Shown here in pieces: positions 15,228 through 21,709 of a DNA stretch of 22,626 nt. Position 1 is the first letter of the stretch; each line of letters opens with the position of its first letter. The DNA lies in the NCBI GenBank assembly GCA_035255045.1, contig DATFAA010000153.1:1-22626 (forward strand). The letters run 5' to 3'. The notes below the pieces were generated by a model. It had not been told where the DNA came from, searched no databases, and worked only from the letters and a program-made list of their open reading frames with translations. This stretch comes from JAGTRP01 sp035255045. Lineage in GTDB: Bacteria; Pseudomonadota; Gammaproteobacteria; Burkholderiales; Rhodocyclaceae. The position numbers were made by a program, and so were the translations under genes.

Positions 15228-17357
15228 ATGCTGAGCGCCCTGGTGATCCTGCTACTGTTGATCTGGCTGGCGATCCTGGGCAAGCGGAGCGGCAAGCCCG
15301 CCGCCGACCAGGAGCGCCTCAAGACTCTGGAAGAGCAGGTCCAGTGGCTGTATCGGGAAACCCAGCGCCTGCGGGCCGAACTGGCGGCCCTCAAGGGCGA
15401 GGCGCCGGCTGAAGGGGCCGTCCCGCCGCCGGCACCGGAGGCCCCCGCCGGTACCGTGGACACCACGGCGGCCCCGGCCGCCGAGCCAGCGCCGGCCCCG
15501 GCGGCACTGACCTGGTGGCAGCGCCTCCTGGCCGGCAACCTCCTCGCCAAAGTCGGCGTCGTCCTGCTCTTCTTCGGCGTCGCCTCGGCCCTGCGCCTGG
15601 CCGCCGACTACGGCTACCTGCCGGTGTCCCTGCGCCTCCTGGTCGGCGCCGTCGGCGGCGTCGCCATGATCGCCTTCGGCTGGGCCAAGGCCCGCCAGGG
15701 CGGCCACGAGGCCTTCGGCATCGCCGTCCAGGGGGGCGGCTTCGCCATCCTCTACCTCATCGTCTATTTCATGCTGGCCCGCTACGCCCTGCTGGGGCCG
15801 ACGCCGGCCTTCCTCTTCTTCGCCCTCATCGGGGTCGGCTGCGTGCTGCTGGCCGCCGCCCAGGACGGCGAGATCCTGGCGGTCCTCGGCCTGGCCGGCG
15901 CCTTCTTCGCCCCGGTGCTGGCCGACCGGATCGGCGACGATCCCCTGCCGCTCTTCGGCTATTTCACCCTCCTCAACGCCTTCATCGTCGGCGTCTCCTG
16001 GTTCAAGGCCTGGCGGGTCCTCGACGTCGCCGGCTTCGTCCTCACCATCGGGGTCGGCATGGCCTGGGCGGTGGACCATTACCGGGCCGAGCACTACCCG
16101 GCGACCCAGGGCTTCCTGGTGTTCTTCTGGCTGCTCTATTCCGCCACGCCGGTCCTGATGGCCTGGTTCCGGGCGCCGGGGCGGGCCGGCTGGAACGACG
16201 CCGTCCTGGTCTTCGGTACGCCCCTGGTGGGCTTCGCCCTCCAGTCCCGGCTCGCGGCCGACCGCTACGAACTGGCCTGGGCGGCCTTCGCCGCGGCCCT
16301 CTACTACGGCGCCCTATGGCTCTTCCTCTTCCTGCGCGGGCCGGCCGAGCTGCGGCTTCTGGAGCGCTGCCAGCTCGGGCTCGCCATCGCCTTCGGCACC
16401 CTGGCCGTGCCCCTGGGCTTCGGGGTCCATGTCACGACGGCCTTCTGGGCCCTGGAGGGGGTGGCGGTGCTGTGGTTCGGCGCCGTCCAGGGCCGCCGCC
16501 CGGCGGTGCTGGCGGGCGCCGGCCTGCAGCTCGCCGCCGGCGCCTGGCTCCTGTGGCATCTGCCCGGGACGGCGACGGGCCTGCCGGTGGTGAACGAGGC
16601 GTTCTTCGGCATGGCGCTGGTGGCCGGAACCGGCTACGCCTCGGCCCGGCTGCTGACGGACGAGCGGGCGGTGGCCGCGCTGTGGTGGGCCCTGGGCTGG
16701 TGGATGGCGGCGGGACTGCGGGAAATCCACTTCCATGCCTCCGATGCCAACGGGGCGGTGCTGGGCCTTGTCTTCCTGGCGGGGACCCTGGCCGTGACCC
16801 TGTGGCTGCACCGGGCCCGCGCCTGGCAGCCGGCCGGGCAGGCGGCCCTCCTGCCGGGCGCCGTCCTCGCCCTGTGGCTGGCGTGGACCAACCTGACCGA
16901 GCCGGGGGCCCTCGGCGGCCTCCCTTACCTGCCGGTGCTGAACGCCTTCGACTTCGCCCAGCTCCTGGCCCTCGCCGCCCTTACCGCCTGGCAGCGCCGG
17001 GTGGTGGCCCTGGGGGCCTTCGTCTGGATCAGCTGCCTGGCGGCCCGCATCGCCCACCACTGGGGCGGCGTGCCCTTCACCGGTCCCGCCCTCTGGCATT
17101 CCACCCTGGCGCAGACACTCCTCACCCTCCTGTGGACCCTCCTCGCCATCGCCGCGATGATCCGGGCCGCCCGCATCGGCGCCCGGCTCCTGTGGCAGGC
17201 GGGCTTCGGCCTCCTCGCCCTGGTGGGGGCCAAGCTCCTGCTGGTGGACCTGCACAACGCCGGCACCCTGCTGTGGACCGGCTCCCTCATCGGGGTCGCC
17301 CTGCTGGTGCTGGCGGCGGGCTATTTTGCCCCGGTGCCCCCCAGGCAGAGCGAGTAA
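15228..17357 (+). CDS. DUF2339 multi-pass membrane protein
   Basis: A 709-residue protein. An N-terminal anchor (about residues 2-18) is followed by a short coiled coil (KTLEEQVQWLYRETQRLRAE), a Pro/Ala linker, and then about 20 hydrophobic helices from residue 100 to the end. The segment WWQRLLAGNLLAKVGVVLLF followed by ASALRLAADYG is typical of DUF2339, a family of very hydrophobic proteins of unknown function found near envelope genes. It begins 4 bases after the LplT-fusion stop, so it belongs to the same transcription unit as aas. ubiA starts 12 bases after its stop. Confidence 0.82.
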   Translation: MLSALVILLLLIWLAILGKRSGKPAADQERLKTLEEQVQWLYRETQRLRAELAALKGEAPAEGAVPPPAPEAPAGTVDTTAAPAAEPAPAPAALTWWQRLLAGNLLAKVGVVLLFFGVASALRLAADYGYLPVSLRLLVGAVGGVAMIAFGWAKARQGGHEAFGIAVQGGGFAILYLIVYFMLARYALLGPTPAFLFFALIGVGCVLLAAAQDGEILAVLGLAGAFFAPVLADRIGDDPLPLFGYFTLLNAFIVGVSWFKAWRVLDVAGFVLTIGVGMAWAVDHYRAEHYPATQGFLVFFWLLYSATPVLMAWFRAPGRAGWNDAVLVFGTPLVGFALQSRLAADRYELAWAAFAAALYYGALWLFLFLRGPAELRLLERCQLGLAIAFGTLAVPLGFGVHVTTAFWALEGVAVLWFGAVQGRRPAVLAGAGLQLAAGAWLLWHLPGTATGLPVVNEAFFGMALVAGTGYASARLLTDERAVAALWWALGWWMAAGLREIHFHASDANGAVLGLVFLAGTLAVTLWLHRARAWQPAGQAALLPGAVLALWLAWTNLTEPGALGGLPYLPVLNAFDFAQLLALAALTAWQRRVVALGAFVWISCLAARIAHHWGGVPFTGPALWHSTLAQTLLTLLWTLLAIAAMIRAARIGARLLWQAGFGLLALVGAKLLLVDLHNAGTLLWTGSLIGVALLVLAAGYFAPVPPRQSE

Positions 17358-17369
17358 AATCACGCCCCC

Positions 17370-17477
17370 ATGAACTGGCAAAAGATCAAAGAACGGCTCG
17401 ACCTCTATGAGCGCCTGATGCGGCTCGACAAGCCCATCAATGTTGTTTTGTTACAATGGGTTGCTGATGGCAAGTGA
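17370..17477 (+). pseudogene. ubiA: truncated 5' end of ubiA, interrupted by foreign DNA
   Basis: The reading frame starts MNWQKIKERLDLYERLMRLDKPI, the conserved N-terminus of 4-hydroxybenzoate polyprenyltransferase (UbiA, ubiquinone biosynthesis). Intact family members are about 285-290 residues and continue with a G-x-L-L-L-L-W-P-T-type helix. Here, after codon 23 (base 17438), the sequence becomes AT-rich and unrelated, and the frame stops at 17475-17477 after 35 codons. The remaining coding sequence is not found in the window. I infer insertion of a mobile element, or less likely an assembly join. The start has the expected operon position, 12 bases after the DUF2339 gene. Confidence 0.82.
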
Positions 17478-17516
17478 CGGAAATTAAATAGGAAAGACGG
17501 AGGATCGGCTTCATTT

Positions 17517-17542
17517 GAATTCCTTCGAATTCTTTCGAATTC
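17517..17542. repeat. three GAATTC repeats at exact 10-bp spacing
   Basis: GAATTC occurs at 17517, 17527 and 17537, with the last two copies extended as TTCGAATTCTTT. The 10-bp period places all copies on one face of the helix, as in binding-site or iteron arrays. The segment is AT-rich and sits about 80 bases inside the left boundary of the insert. Confidence 0.7.
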
Positions 17543-17628
17543 TTTTGTTTGTCACGGCGCATAGTGACTTCACTGTGACAGTGCCGTTTGCTATAAGGAA
17601 GCAGATGGAATTTGGTTGTCACATTGTA

Positions 17629-17657
17629 TTGACATAGAAATTCTGTTCTTGCATCAT
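17629..17657 (+). promoter_or_regulatory. candidate sigma-70 promoter for the AlpA-like gene
   Basis: A perfect TTGACA (17629-17634) is followed after 17 bases by CATCAT (17652-17657), a 4-of-6 match to TATAAT. Transcription from here would give a leader of about 235 bases containing several hairpins before the ATG at 17899. Confidence 0.38.
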
Positions 17658-17673
17658 GAGCCGGTACGGTAGA

Positions 17674-17689
17674 GGAATGTAAACATTCC
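17674..17689. repeat. perfect inverted repeat GGAATGT-AA-ACATTCC
   Basis: Two 7-bp arms, GGAATGT and ACATTCC, flank only two bases. As RNA the loop would need to open to four bases; as DNA it is a compact dyad suited to a dimeric repressor. It lies 16 bases downstream of the candidate -10 box, so an operator role is plausible. Confidence 0.5.
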
Positions 17690-17845
17690 ACTGCGCCACC
17701 CCAAGAGCAGTTCGACTCTCACCAAGTTGAACAGGGGCTACCAGGACGCATTGGGGCTAATCGCTGAGGCCTTAGCCCACCAGTCAATGGCTGGGGTCAG
17801 ACGGATCTGGGGTTAAACGGCAGAGCTGAGAGGCTGGCAGTCAGG

Positions 17846-17873
17846 GCGGTTAGGGCATAGTGCCTAATGCCGC
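17846..17873 (+). promoter_or_regulatory. hairpin immediately upstream of the AlpA-like gene
   Basis: GCGG-TTAGG-CA pairs with TG-CCTAA-CCGC around a TAG loop, with one single-base bulge and one two-base bulge. It ends 14 bases before the AAGGA ribosome binding site at 17888-17892. It lacks a following T run, so it is not a classical terminator. An operator or translational control element is possible. Confidence 0.45.
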
Positions 17874-17898
17874 AGGTGTTTTCCTGCAAGGAACGCAC

Positions 17899-18270
17899 AT
17901 GCTTGACCGTACCCTGTCTATTCAGCAGTTTCAGCAGCAATTTCCTCCCATCATTTCGGCGACCTTTCTAGGGCTGCTGCTGGACAAGGCTCCAGCCACA
18001 ATCATTGCCGATCACTCTAGGGCGCCTGAAAAGCTTCCTCCGGCCTTCAAGCCGCCAGGGTCCAAATCTCCTCTGTGGATTACTGAGGATGTCATCGCCT
18101 GGCTTCGTAAGCATCCCGCAGAGAAGGGGGAAAGCAGCAACACTAATGGCGCGGGTGATCACACCAAGAAACGGTGTGTAGGAGCGCCTACCAAGGCGGA
18201 GAGACATGCTGCTGCTAAAGCCGGACTGAGCGTCAAAGAGTACCGGCAGCGCCATTCGGAGTTGAGCTAG
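17899..18270 (+). CDS. AlpA/excisionase-like small DNA-binding protein
   Basis: This 123-residue protein begins MLDRTLSIQQFQQQFPPIIS. The central segment LPPAFKPPGSKSPLWITEDV followed by IAWLRKHP has the layout of AlpA/Cox/MerR-like winged-helix proteins, in which a short wing is followed by a V-x-x-W-L helix. The basic C-terminus (VGAPTKAERHAAAKAGLSVK) could add DNA contacts. The ATG at 17899 is chosen for its AAGGA ribosome binding site 6 bases upstream; an in-frame GTG at 17860 lies inside a hairpin. Its TAG stop overlaps the next gene's GTG by one base. In mobile elements such proteins act as excisionases or regulators, which here is inference. Confidence 0.6.
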   Translation: MLDRTLSIQQFQQQFPPIISATFLGLLLDKAPATIIADHSRAPEKLPPAFKPPGSKSPLWITEDVIAWLRKHPAEKGESSNTNGAGDHTKKRCVGAPTKAERHAAAKAGLSVKEYRQRHSELS

Positions 18271-19328
18271 TGGAAACCGAAGAGGCTCTGAGCACAGAGA
18301 AGGCGTTAGCTCTCATCGAATATCTCCATGGGCAGGCCATTTCAATCCCATTTGCATTGATCAGACGAGTCGGAGGCGTCGACTTAGCAGCCTTTGTAGC
18401 CCAAGCCGCGTGGTTATCGATGCATGCGAGCCAAGAAAGTGACGCGCAACCGGGGACCAGAACGGGCTGGTTTTTCCTGGAGCAGGAAGGAGAAGGAGTT
18501 GCGAAAAGTGGTCTCTATAAGGAAATGGGCTCTTGGGAGCGATTGCTCGGAATTTCTAAGAAGCGCCAAGAGGCCTTAAGAAGTACCTTGGCACACAAAG
18601 GCTGGCTTTGCGAATTGCCGTCAGTAACCGGTCAAGCTCGAGGGCAAAAAGCCAAGGGCGATCTCCAAACTGCATTCTTGTTTATCCAGCGACGTGGCAC
18701 TCCTCCGCGGTTGTACTACAAGGTGGACCCCGTCAAATACCTCGGCTTTCTGATGCAACCTATTGATTCCACGAAAAGGTCCCAAAAGTTACCTTTTGAA
18801 GGGGGAGGTATGGCACGCACGAAGAAGACCAAATGCGCCATTCGAACGAGTTCCAAAAATCCCTATGTATACAAAATAAAGGCATTAAAGCGAAAGGAAA
18901 TTAATCAAATCTCCCCCCCCGGACAGTCTTCCGACTCCGACGGAATGGGGGGGGCTTCCCTAGATGAGTTGTTTAGAGCAGCGCTCTGGGAAGCGGAGTT
19001 GGATGGTAAGAAGCGAAATAGAAGTTGGAAGTACAAAGTGAAAGTGAGGCTCAAGAATCCCGATGAAGACGACATTGCGACTTGGAGGGCTTGGCGTGTA
19101 GAGATGGACCGGAGTGAGACAACGAAGACGCTGCTAGAAAAAGCCAGAAAACCCGTTCACAGCGAGGTGCCTGATCTCAGCTTGGTCGGACGGGAAGTGA
19201 GGGCCAAGAATGGAACGACTTACCAGATTGCGAAGGGGGGAGCAAAAATTGGGGGAAAGTTCAGACACCTAGCCGTAATAGCGAAAATGATTAGCGACGG
19301 CGATCTGGAACTCTTGGATGCTGCCTAA
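18270..19328 (+). CDS. replication-organiser-like winged-helix protein of a mobile element
   Basis: A 352-residue protein starting at a GTG that overlaps the previous stop (TAGTG). Residues about 20-165 follow the pattern of phage and plasmid replication proteins and organisers: a hydrophobic LAAFVAQAAWLSMHASQ helix, GWFFLEQEGEG, a helix-turn-helix-like WERLLGISKKRQEALRSTL, and then GTPPRLYYKVDP, which resembles G-x-P-x-x-L-Y-Y-x-V-D in that group. The C-terminal half is Lys/Arg-rich and unassigned. The coding region contains a C8 run (18913-18920) and a G8 run (18947-18954). The role is inferred from pattern only; no enzyme motif is seen. Confidence 0.55.
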   Translation: METEEALSTEKALALIEYLHGQAISIPFALIRRVGGVDLAAFVAQAAWLSMHASQESDAQPGTRTGWFFLEQEGEGVAKSGLYKEMGSWERLLGISKKRQEALRSTLAHKGWLCELPSVTGQARGQKAKGDLQTAFLFIQRRGTPPRLYYKVDPVKYLGFLMQPIDSTKRSQKLPFEGGGMARTKKTKCAIRTSSKNPYVYKIKALKRKEINQISPPGQSSDSDGMGGASLDELFRAALWEAELDGKKRNRSWKYKVKVRLKNPDEDDIATWRAWRVEMDRSETTKTLLEKARKPVHSEVPDLSLVGREVRAKNGTTYQIAKGGAKIGGKFRHLAVIAKMISDGDLELLDAA

Positions 19329-19390
19329 TTGTTTTCAGAGGGGAGCAGGCTGATACTTGGCCGGAGAAATAACGACTTTCGGAGCAACCC

Positions 19391-20280
19391 GGGGGTCGAG
19401 TGCGCCGGATACGGCAGCAAGCTGCCTACGGCTTACCACTCAGCTAACGCCTCGCACTAATAACCCCCGGCCGGCCCCAGGTTCCCAGGGGGCCAGCCTC
19501 TACGTCAACGACAGTCGGTCCGTCCGAATGCCGCTTCAAAAGACTGCCCGCTGTCCCCCTGGACGCAGTCTTGCCAAGAAAGAAGGAGGGAGGACGTATC
19601 TGCTACTTACTCTATCGCCGACCCCGGGCCGCCCGCGGCGGTCCCGGGGATCACTCGCCTTTGGCGGCGCCCCCTCCGGGTGGAAATCGACGCCCCCAGA
19701 GGGGGCGAGAGGGGCCCCAGCAGAGGATTCGGCAACCATCATTGCAGCCTTGGGGGGGCCGCATGGTCTATAGGGCACGGGGCCCGCTCTAGGGGGCTCC
19801 AGGCCGCCTCGACCGCGCTGAAAGGCAGGGGGCACCCTTCACCTCTACCCCGAAGGACAAAACACGGGCCAGGGGCTTGGCCCTGCGCACGCCTGGCCAA
19901 CTTCAAGAGGCGGCCAGGCTAAGGTGACCGAGGGTTAAATAACCAATCACATGCCGGGCTGGCAGGCCCGGCGTCGCACCGGAAAGGGTTGGGCAACCCA
20001 CCCCCCTGCAGATTTCTGGTCCGTCGATGTCCGGAGAGGGCGATACCCGGCATGTTGTCGCTTGCCTGGTCGCCCGCAGGGCGGCCAGGTCGGGGCGTAG
20101 CTCACGTGCGCGTGCTGGGCAACTGCCGCTGTCTCGGCCGGTCGCGTGCGCGGAGCGAAACCGACCCGACGACATGCCGGGGCGCTTCGGTGGTAGAGGT
20201 TGAATCGCTTAGCGCTTGCGCCAAGCCGTTACGCCAAGGGCGTGCAGCAAGCTCAATAGGAGGGCCTCTACGCTCTCACC
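19391..20280 (+). ncRNA. candidate large structured noncoding RNA (unassigned family)
   Basis: About 890 bases without a plausible protein gene contain a near-continuous set of helices. Helices include GGGGGT/ACCCCC (19391-19396, 19463-19468) enclosing AGTGCG/CGCACT, GCCG/CGGC and GGCAGC/GCTGCC; GGCCCC/GGGGCC (19473, 19489); AAGACTGC/GCAGTCTT (19540, 19565) with inner GTCC/GGAC; CCCCGGG-CCGCC with its complement (19622-19649); CGCCCCC/GGGGGCG (19691, 19701); GCCTGGCC/GGCCAGGC (19891, 19912); GTGA-GGTT/AACC-TCAC (19924-19950); GCCGGGC/GCCCGGC (19953, 19966); GGGTT/AACCC (19986, 19995); a 14-bp long-range helix at 20047/20167; and GGTG-GTAGAGG/CCTCTAC-CACC (20189-20280). G.U wobbles in two helices favour the plus strand. 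A weak promoter-like TTGTTT/GATACT pair lies at 19329-19357. It is not recognisably rRNA, tmRNA, RNase P or a group I/II intron. Transcription is unproven. Confidence 0.45.
20047..20180 (+). other. multi-branched RNA subdomain closed by a 14-bp long-range helix
   Basis: Bases 20047-20060 (CCGGCATGTTGTCG) pair with 20167-20180 (CGACGACATGCCGG) over 14 bp with one U.G wobble (20056 with 20171). Inside, CCTGGTCGCCC (20065-20075) pairs with GGGCGGCCAGG (20079-20089) over 11 bp with one U.G wobble (20070 with 20084) around a GCA loop. A weaker CTC/GAG plus GCGC/GCGC stem fills much of the remainder. Both wobbles are U.G on the plus strand and would be A.C mismatches on the minus strand. This is the strongest local argument for an RNA rather than a DNA palindrome. 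Confidence 0.55.
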
Positions 20281-20675
20281 TTGCCATCGTTCGAATCTCC
20301 GCAGAGAAGGGCTGAGTGAGGGGCTAGGGCGAGCCGCGATTCGGTACTATCAGTTACATGTGCGGATTCCGGTCACGTTGACCGCTTGCGCCGCAGTCAG
20401 TTGGCCACATCGAGGCGATCCTGCTGCTTACGACCGCTTTTCGTGGGCGGTAGTGGAGGTGCGGTTTTGTCTCAGTCCGGCCAATTGCGGACTTCCCGGA
20501 CATCATCTGAAAGCGGTCCTTCGTTCCGCCGAGAATAGGGCTTTCATCGCCGTTCCGCGGAACGAGTTCGCCCCTTGAGCGGTGAATCGGGGGCATGTTG
20601 CCAATATGCTATAGTCCTAGGCCAATCTCTTTGGACGTTGGTAGATCGTCGACAGCCCCCAAAAGGATATACGTC
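20281..20675. other. gene-free stretch between the structured region and the cassettes
   Basis: No convincing coding region, ribosome binding site pairing or attC site is visible. The only regularity I see is a 9-bp inverted repeat, GACCGCTTT near 20431 and AAAGCGGTC near 20510, and a third partial copy, GACCGCTT, near 20390. This may be a decayed or noncoding cassette. Confidence 0.4.
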
Positions 20676-20795
20676 ATGGTTAGTCAGAAACCCTTTTTGC
20701 GACCCCACGAAATCAGTGGCTTAGCGACGTTTCCCAGGTTATCCGTCAGACGGATAACCTGTTTACTTGTCGAATTGACGTCTACTTCACGTTAG
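20676..20795 (+). CDS. possible 39-residue small protein (weak)
   Basis: An ATG at 20676 follows AAGGA (20663-20667) at good spacing, and the frame gives MVSQKPFLRPHEISGLATFP and further residues to a TAG inside the GTTAGGC box. It reads straight through the 27-bp palindrome at 20735-20761, and its sequence has no recognisable features. The ribosome binding site is the only support. Confidence 0.22.
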   Translation: MVSQKPFLRPHEISGLATFPRLSVRRITCLLVELTSTSR

Positions 20796-20797
20796 GC
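20719..20797 (+). other. partial or degenerate integron recombination site (attC or attI type)
   Basis: GTTAGGC at 20791-20797, preceded by CTTCAC, matches the GTTRRRY crossover box that precedes integron cassettes. A possible partner box GCTTAGC at 20719-20725 departs from RYYYAAC at one position (AGC for AAC), though both differences from perfect pairing would be G.T wobbles in a folded single strand. The inner boxes do not pair well. It could be a decayed attC, or an attI-like site with no integrase beside it. Confidence 0.4.
20735..20761. repeat. 27-bp perfect palindrome (13-bp arms, single central base)
   Basis: CAGGTTATCCGTC and GACGGATAACCTG are exact reverse complements around one A at 20748. 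The sequence downstream, GTTTACTTGT, is only weakly T-rich. It lies 29 bases upstream of the first GTTAGGC recombination box. Possible roles are a terminator, an operator, or the terminal stem of a degenerate attC site. Confidence 0.7.
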
Positions 20798-20822
20798 CAG
20801 GAAAACGTTGGAGCACTATCGA

Positions 20823-21170
20823 ATGAAGAAAATCTATTTCTCTCTCGCCCTTTTGGTGACGGGCTGTGCATCAAACTCTGGGGTTGTTCCTATTGGGCCA
20901 GATACATTTATGGTTTCCCGCCAAGCCGCTACAGGCTTTTCGGGCTCAGGAACATTGAAAGCTGAGGCATTCCAAGAGGCAAATCAATATTGCCTTAGCC
21001 AAAACAGGAAGCTGCAAGTGGTCAATACTAGCGAAGCTAAACCACCTTATGTGTTTGGCAACTTTCCCAAGGCAGAGGTCCACTTTATGTGCCTAGAAGC
21101 TAACGATCCAGAATTGGTTCGTCCAAAGCTTAGAAAAGAGGCGGACACTGTCGTTGAAATTCGAAAGTAA
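20823..21170 (+). CDS. cassette-borne small lipoprotein
   Basis: This 115-residue protein starts MKKIYFSLALLVTGCASNSG. The lipobox LVTG-Cys15 predicts a lipoprotein signal peptide and an envelope location. The mature part (IGPDTFMVSRQAATGFSGSG, later EAFQEANQYC and FPKAEVHFMC) resembles a hypothetical lipoprotein family common in proteobacterial genomes and cassettes, with two cysteines that could form a disulfide. The ATG at 20823 is preferred over an in-frame TTG at 20808 because the signal peptide starts there. The gene sits between integron recombination boxes and is followed by a clear attC. The function is unknown. Confidence 0.72.
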   Translation: MKKIYFSLALLVTGCASNSGVVPIGPDTFMVSRQAATGFSGSGTLKAEAFQEANQYCLSQNRKLQVVNTSEAKPPYVFGNFPKAEVHFMCLEANDPELVRPKLRKEADTVVEIRK

Positions 21171-21191
21171 AGCCATGGCTTCCCAAAAATG

Positions 21192-21281
21192 GCCTAACAA
21201 TCCAGTCAACCGGACCGCTGGCAACCGCCGTCGTTTTGGCTACCCGCCTCGCGCAGCGGCCGGTTACTTCCAACGTTGGGC
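21192..21281 (+). other. integron attC site (90 bp)
   Basis: R'' box GCCTAAC (21192-21198) and R' box GTTGGGC (21275-21281) bound an imperfect inverted repeat. The arms TCCAGTCAACCGGACCGC and GCGGCCGGTTACTTCCAAC pair with the offsets and extra base typical of attC sites. It starts 22 bases after the lipoprotein stop, as expected for a gene cassette. Confidence 0.88.
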
Positions 21282-21293
21282 CTCACAAACCCG

Positions 21294-21611
21294 ATGAGCA
21301 TCGATCAACCAGCCTCGCGTTCTGAACCGTTGGGCAACCGTGTAGGCCCATGGGTTGCCGCGCTATTTGTTGTACTTGCTATTGGGAGCGCTTTTGCTTC
21401 GGTGGTGTTCTGGATACTTGGTGTTGGGGTACCGCGATCCACTCACAACTTTATGGCGCTGTTGTTCACCGCAATTGATGTCGCGTGCGTTGCCATCGGC
21501 GCGCGCTGCCTAAGGAGAGGGCACCGTGTGGCCGCTTTGGCCACTTCTCTCGTGGCGTTTCCCGCATGCGTTGGCGCTGTCGCCGTTGCGGCCTATGTAT
21601 TCCACGTTTAG
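21294..21611 (+). CDS. cassette-borne small membrane protein
   Basis: A 105-residue protein with about three membrane helices: WVAALFVVLAIGSAFASVVF near residues 23-45, then FMALLFTAIDVACVAIGARC, and a C-terminal helix around AALATSLVAFPACVGAVAVA. No functional motif is recognised. The ATG at 21294 lies 13 bases after the attC R' box; an in-frame TTG at 21276 would start within the attC. The next attC begins 24 bases after its stop. Cassette proteins of this kind are usually uncharacterised. Confidence 0.65.
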   Translation: MSIDQPASRSEPLGNRVGPWVAALFVVLAIGSAFASVVFWILGVGVPRSTHNFMALLFTAIDVACVAIGARCLRRGHRVAALATSLVAFPACVGAVAVAAYVFHV

Positions 21612-21635
21612 CCGTCAATCGCCAATGAACGTGAG

Positions 21636-21704
21636 GCCCAACCCTGCGGTGCAGGGGACCTGGCGCATAAAGCCGCGCCAGGCCCCTGACCTTGAACGTT
21701 AGGT
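21636..21704 (+). other. integron attC site (69 bp)
   Basis: R'' box GCCCAAC (21636-21642) and R' box GTTAGGT (21698-21704) flank arms CAGGGGACCTGGCGC and GCGCCAGGCCCCTG, which pair perfectly except for one extra A on the left arm. That is the extrahelical base expected in a folded attC. The terminal loop is short (ATAAAGCC region). Confidence 0.87.
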
Positions 21705-21709
21705 TCCCG

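Larger units (their letters stand above)
17478..17898. other. gene-free end region of the inserted element
   Basis: These 421 bases hold no convincing protein gene. They contain phased GAATTC repeats, four further GTGAC or GTCAC motifs (17551-17555, 17564-17568, 17575-17579, 17618-17622) after a first at 17474-17478, a promoter-like TTGACA box, a perfect hairpin at 17674-17689, a GGCTAA/TTAGCC stem near 17754-17775, and a hairpin just ahead of the first gene. This density of repeats suits a recombinase or transposase end region joined to a regulatory leader, but no bound protein can be named. Confidence 0.5.

Noticed and set aside
17517..17542. CRISPR array from the GAATTC repeats
   Set aside because: Repeats are 6-12 bases with 4-base gaps and no spacers or cas genes; this is a phased binding-site pattern at most.
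17658..17740. tRNA-like segment with GGTACGGTAGAGG, a short hairpin and TTCGACT
   Set aside because: The TTCGACT loop is flanked by bases that do not pair as a T stem, and no acceptor stem can be formed. It was considered as an attachment-site tRNA and dropped.
19536..19835. Minus-strand frame in the structured region as a possible integron integrase remnant
   Set aside because: No tyrosine recombinase motifs are present; the product is Pro/Arg/Gly-rich, reflecting the hairpins.
20090..20300. tRNA- or tmRNA-like pieces (GGGGCGTAGCTCA and GTTCGAATC)
   Set aside because: The two motifs are about 190 bases apart and no acceptor stem or tmRNA tag frame can be built.
20105..20345. Group II intron, with GTGCG at 20106 as 5' end and GAGCCG at 20331 as domain V
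   Set aside because: The GAGCCG segment does not extend into the conserved 34-base domain V hairpin, and there is no reverse transcriptase or maturase gene.
20216..20578. Plus-strand 120-codon frame, with an opposite 80-codon frame at 20354-20596
   Set aside because: Neither has a ribosome binding site, family features or normal amino acid composition; they overlap each other and the structured domain.
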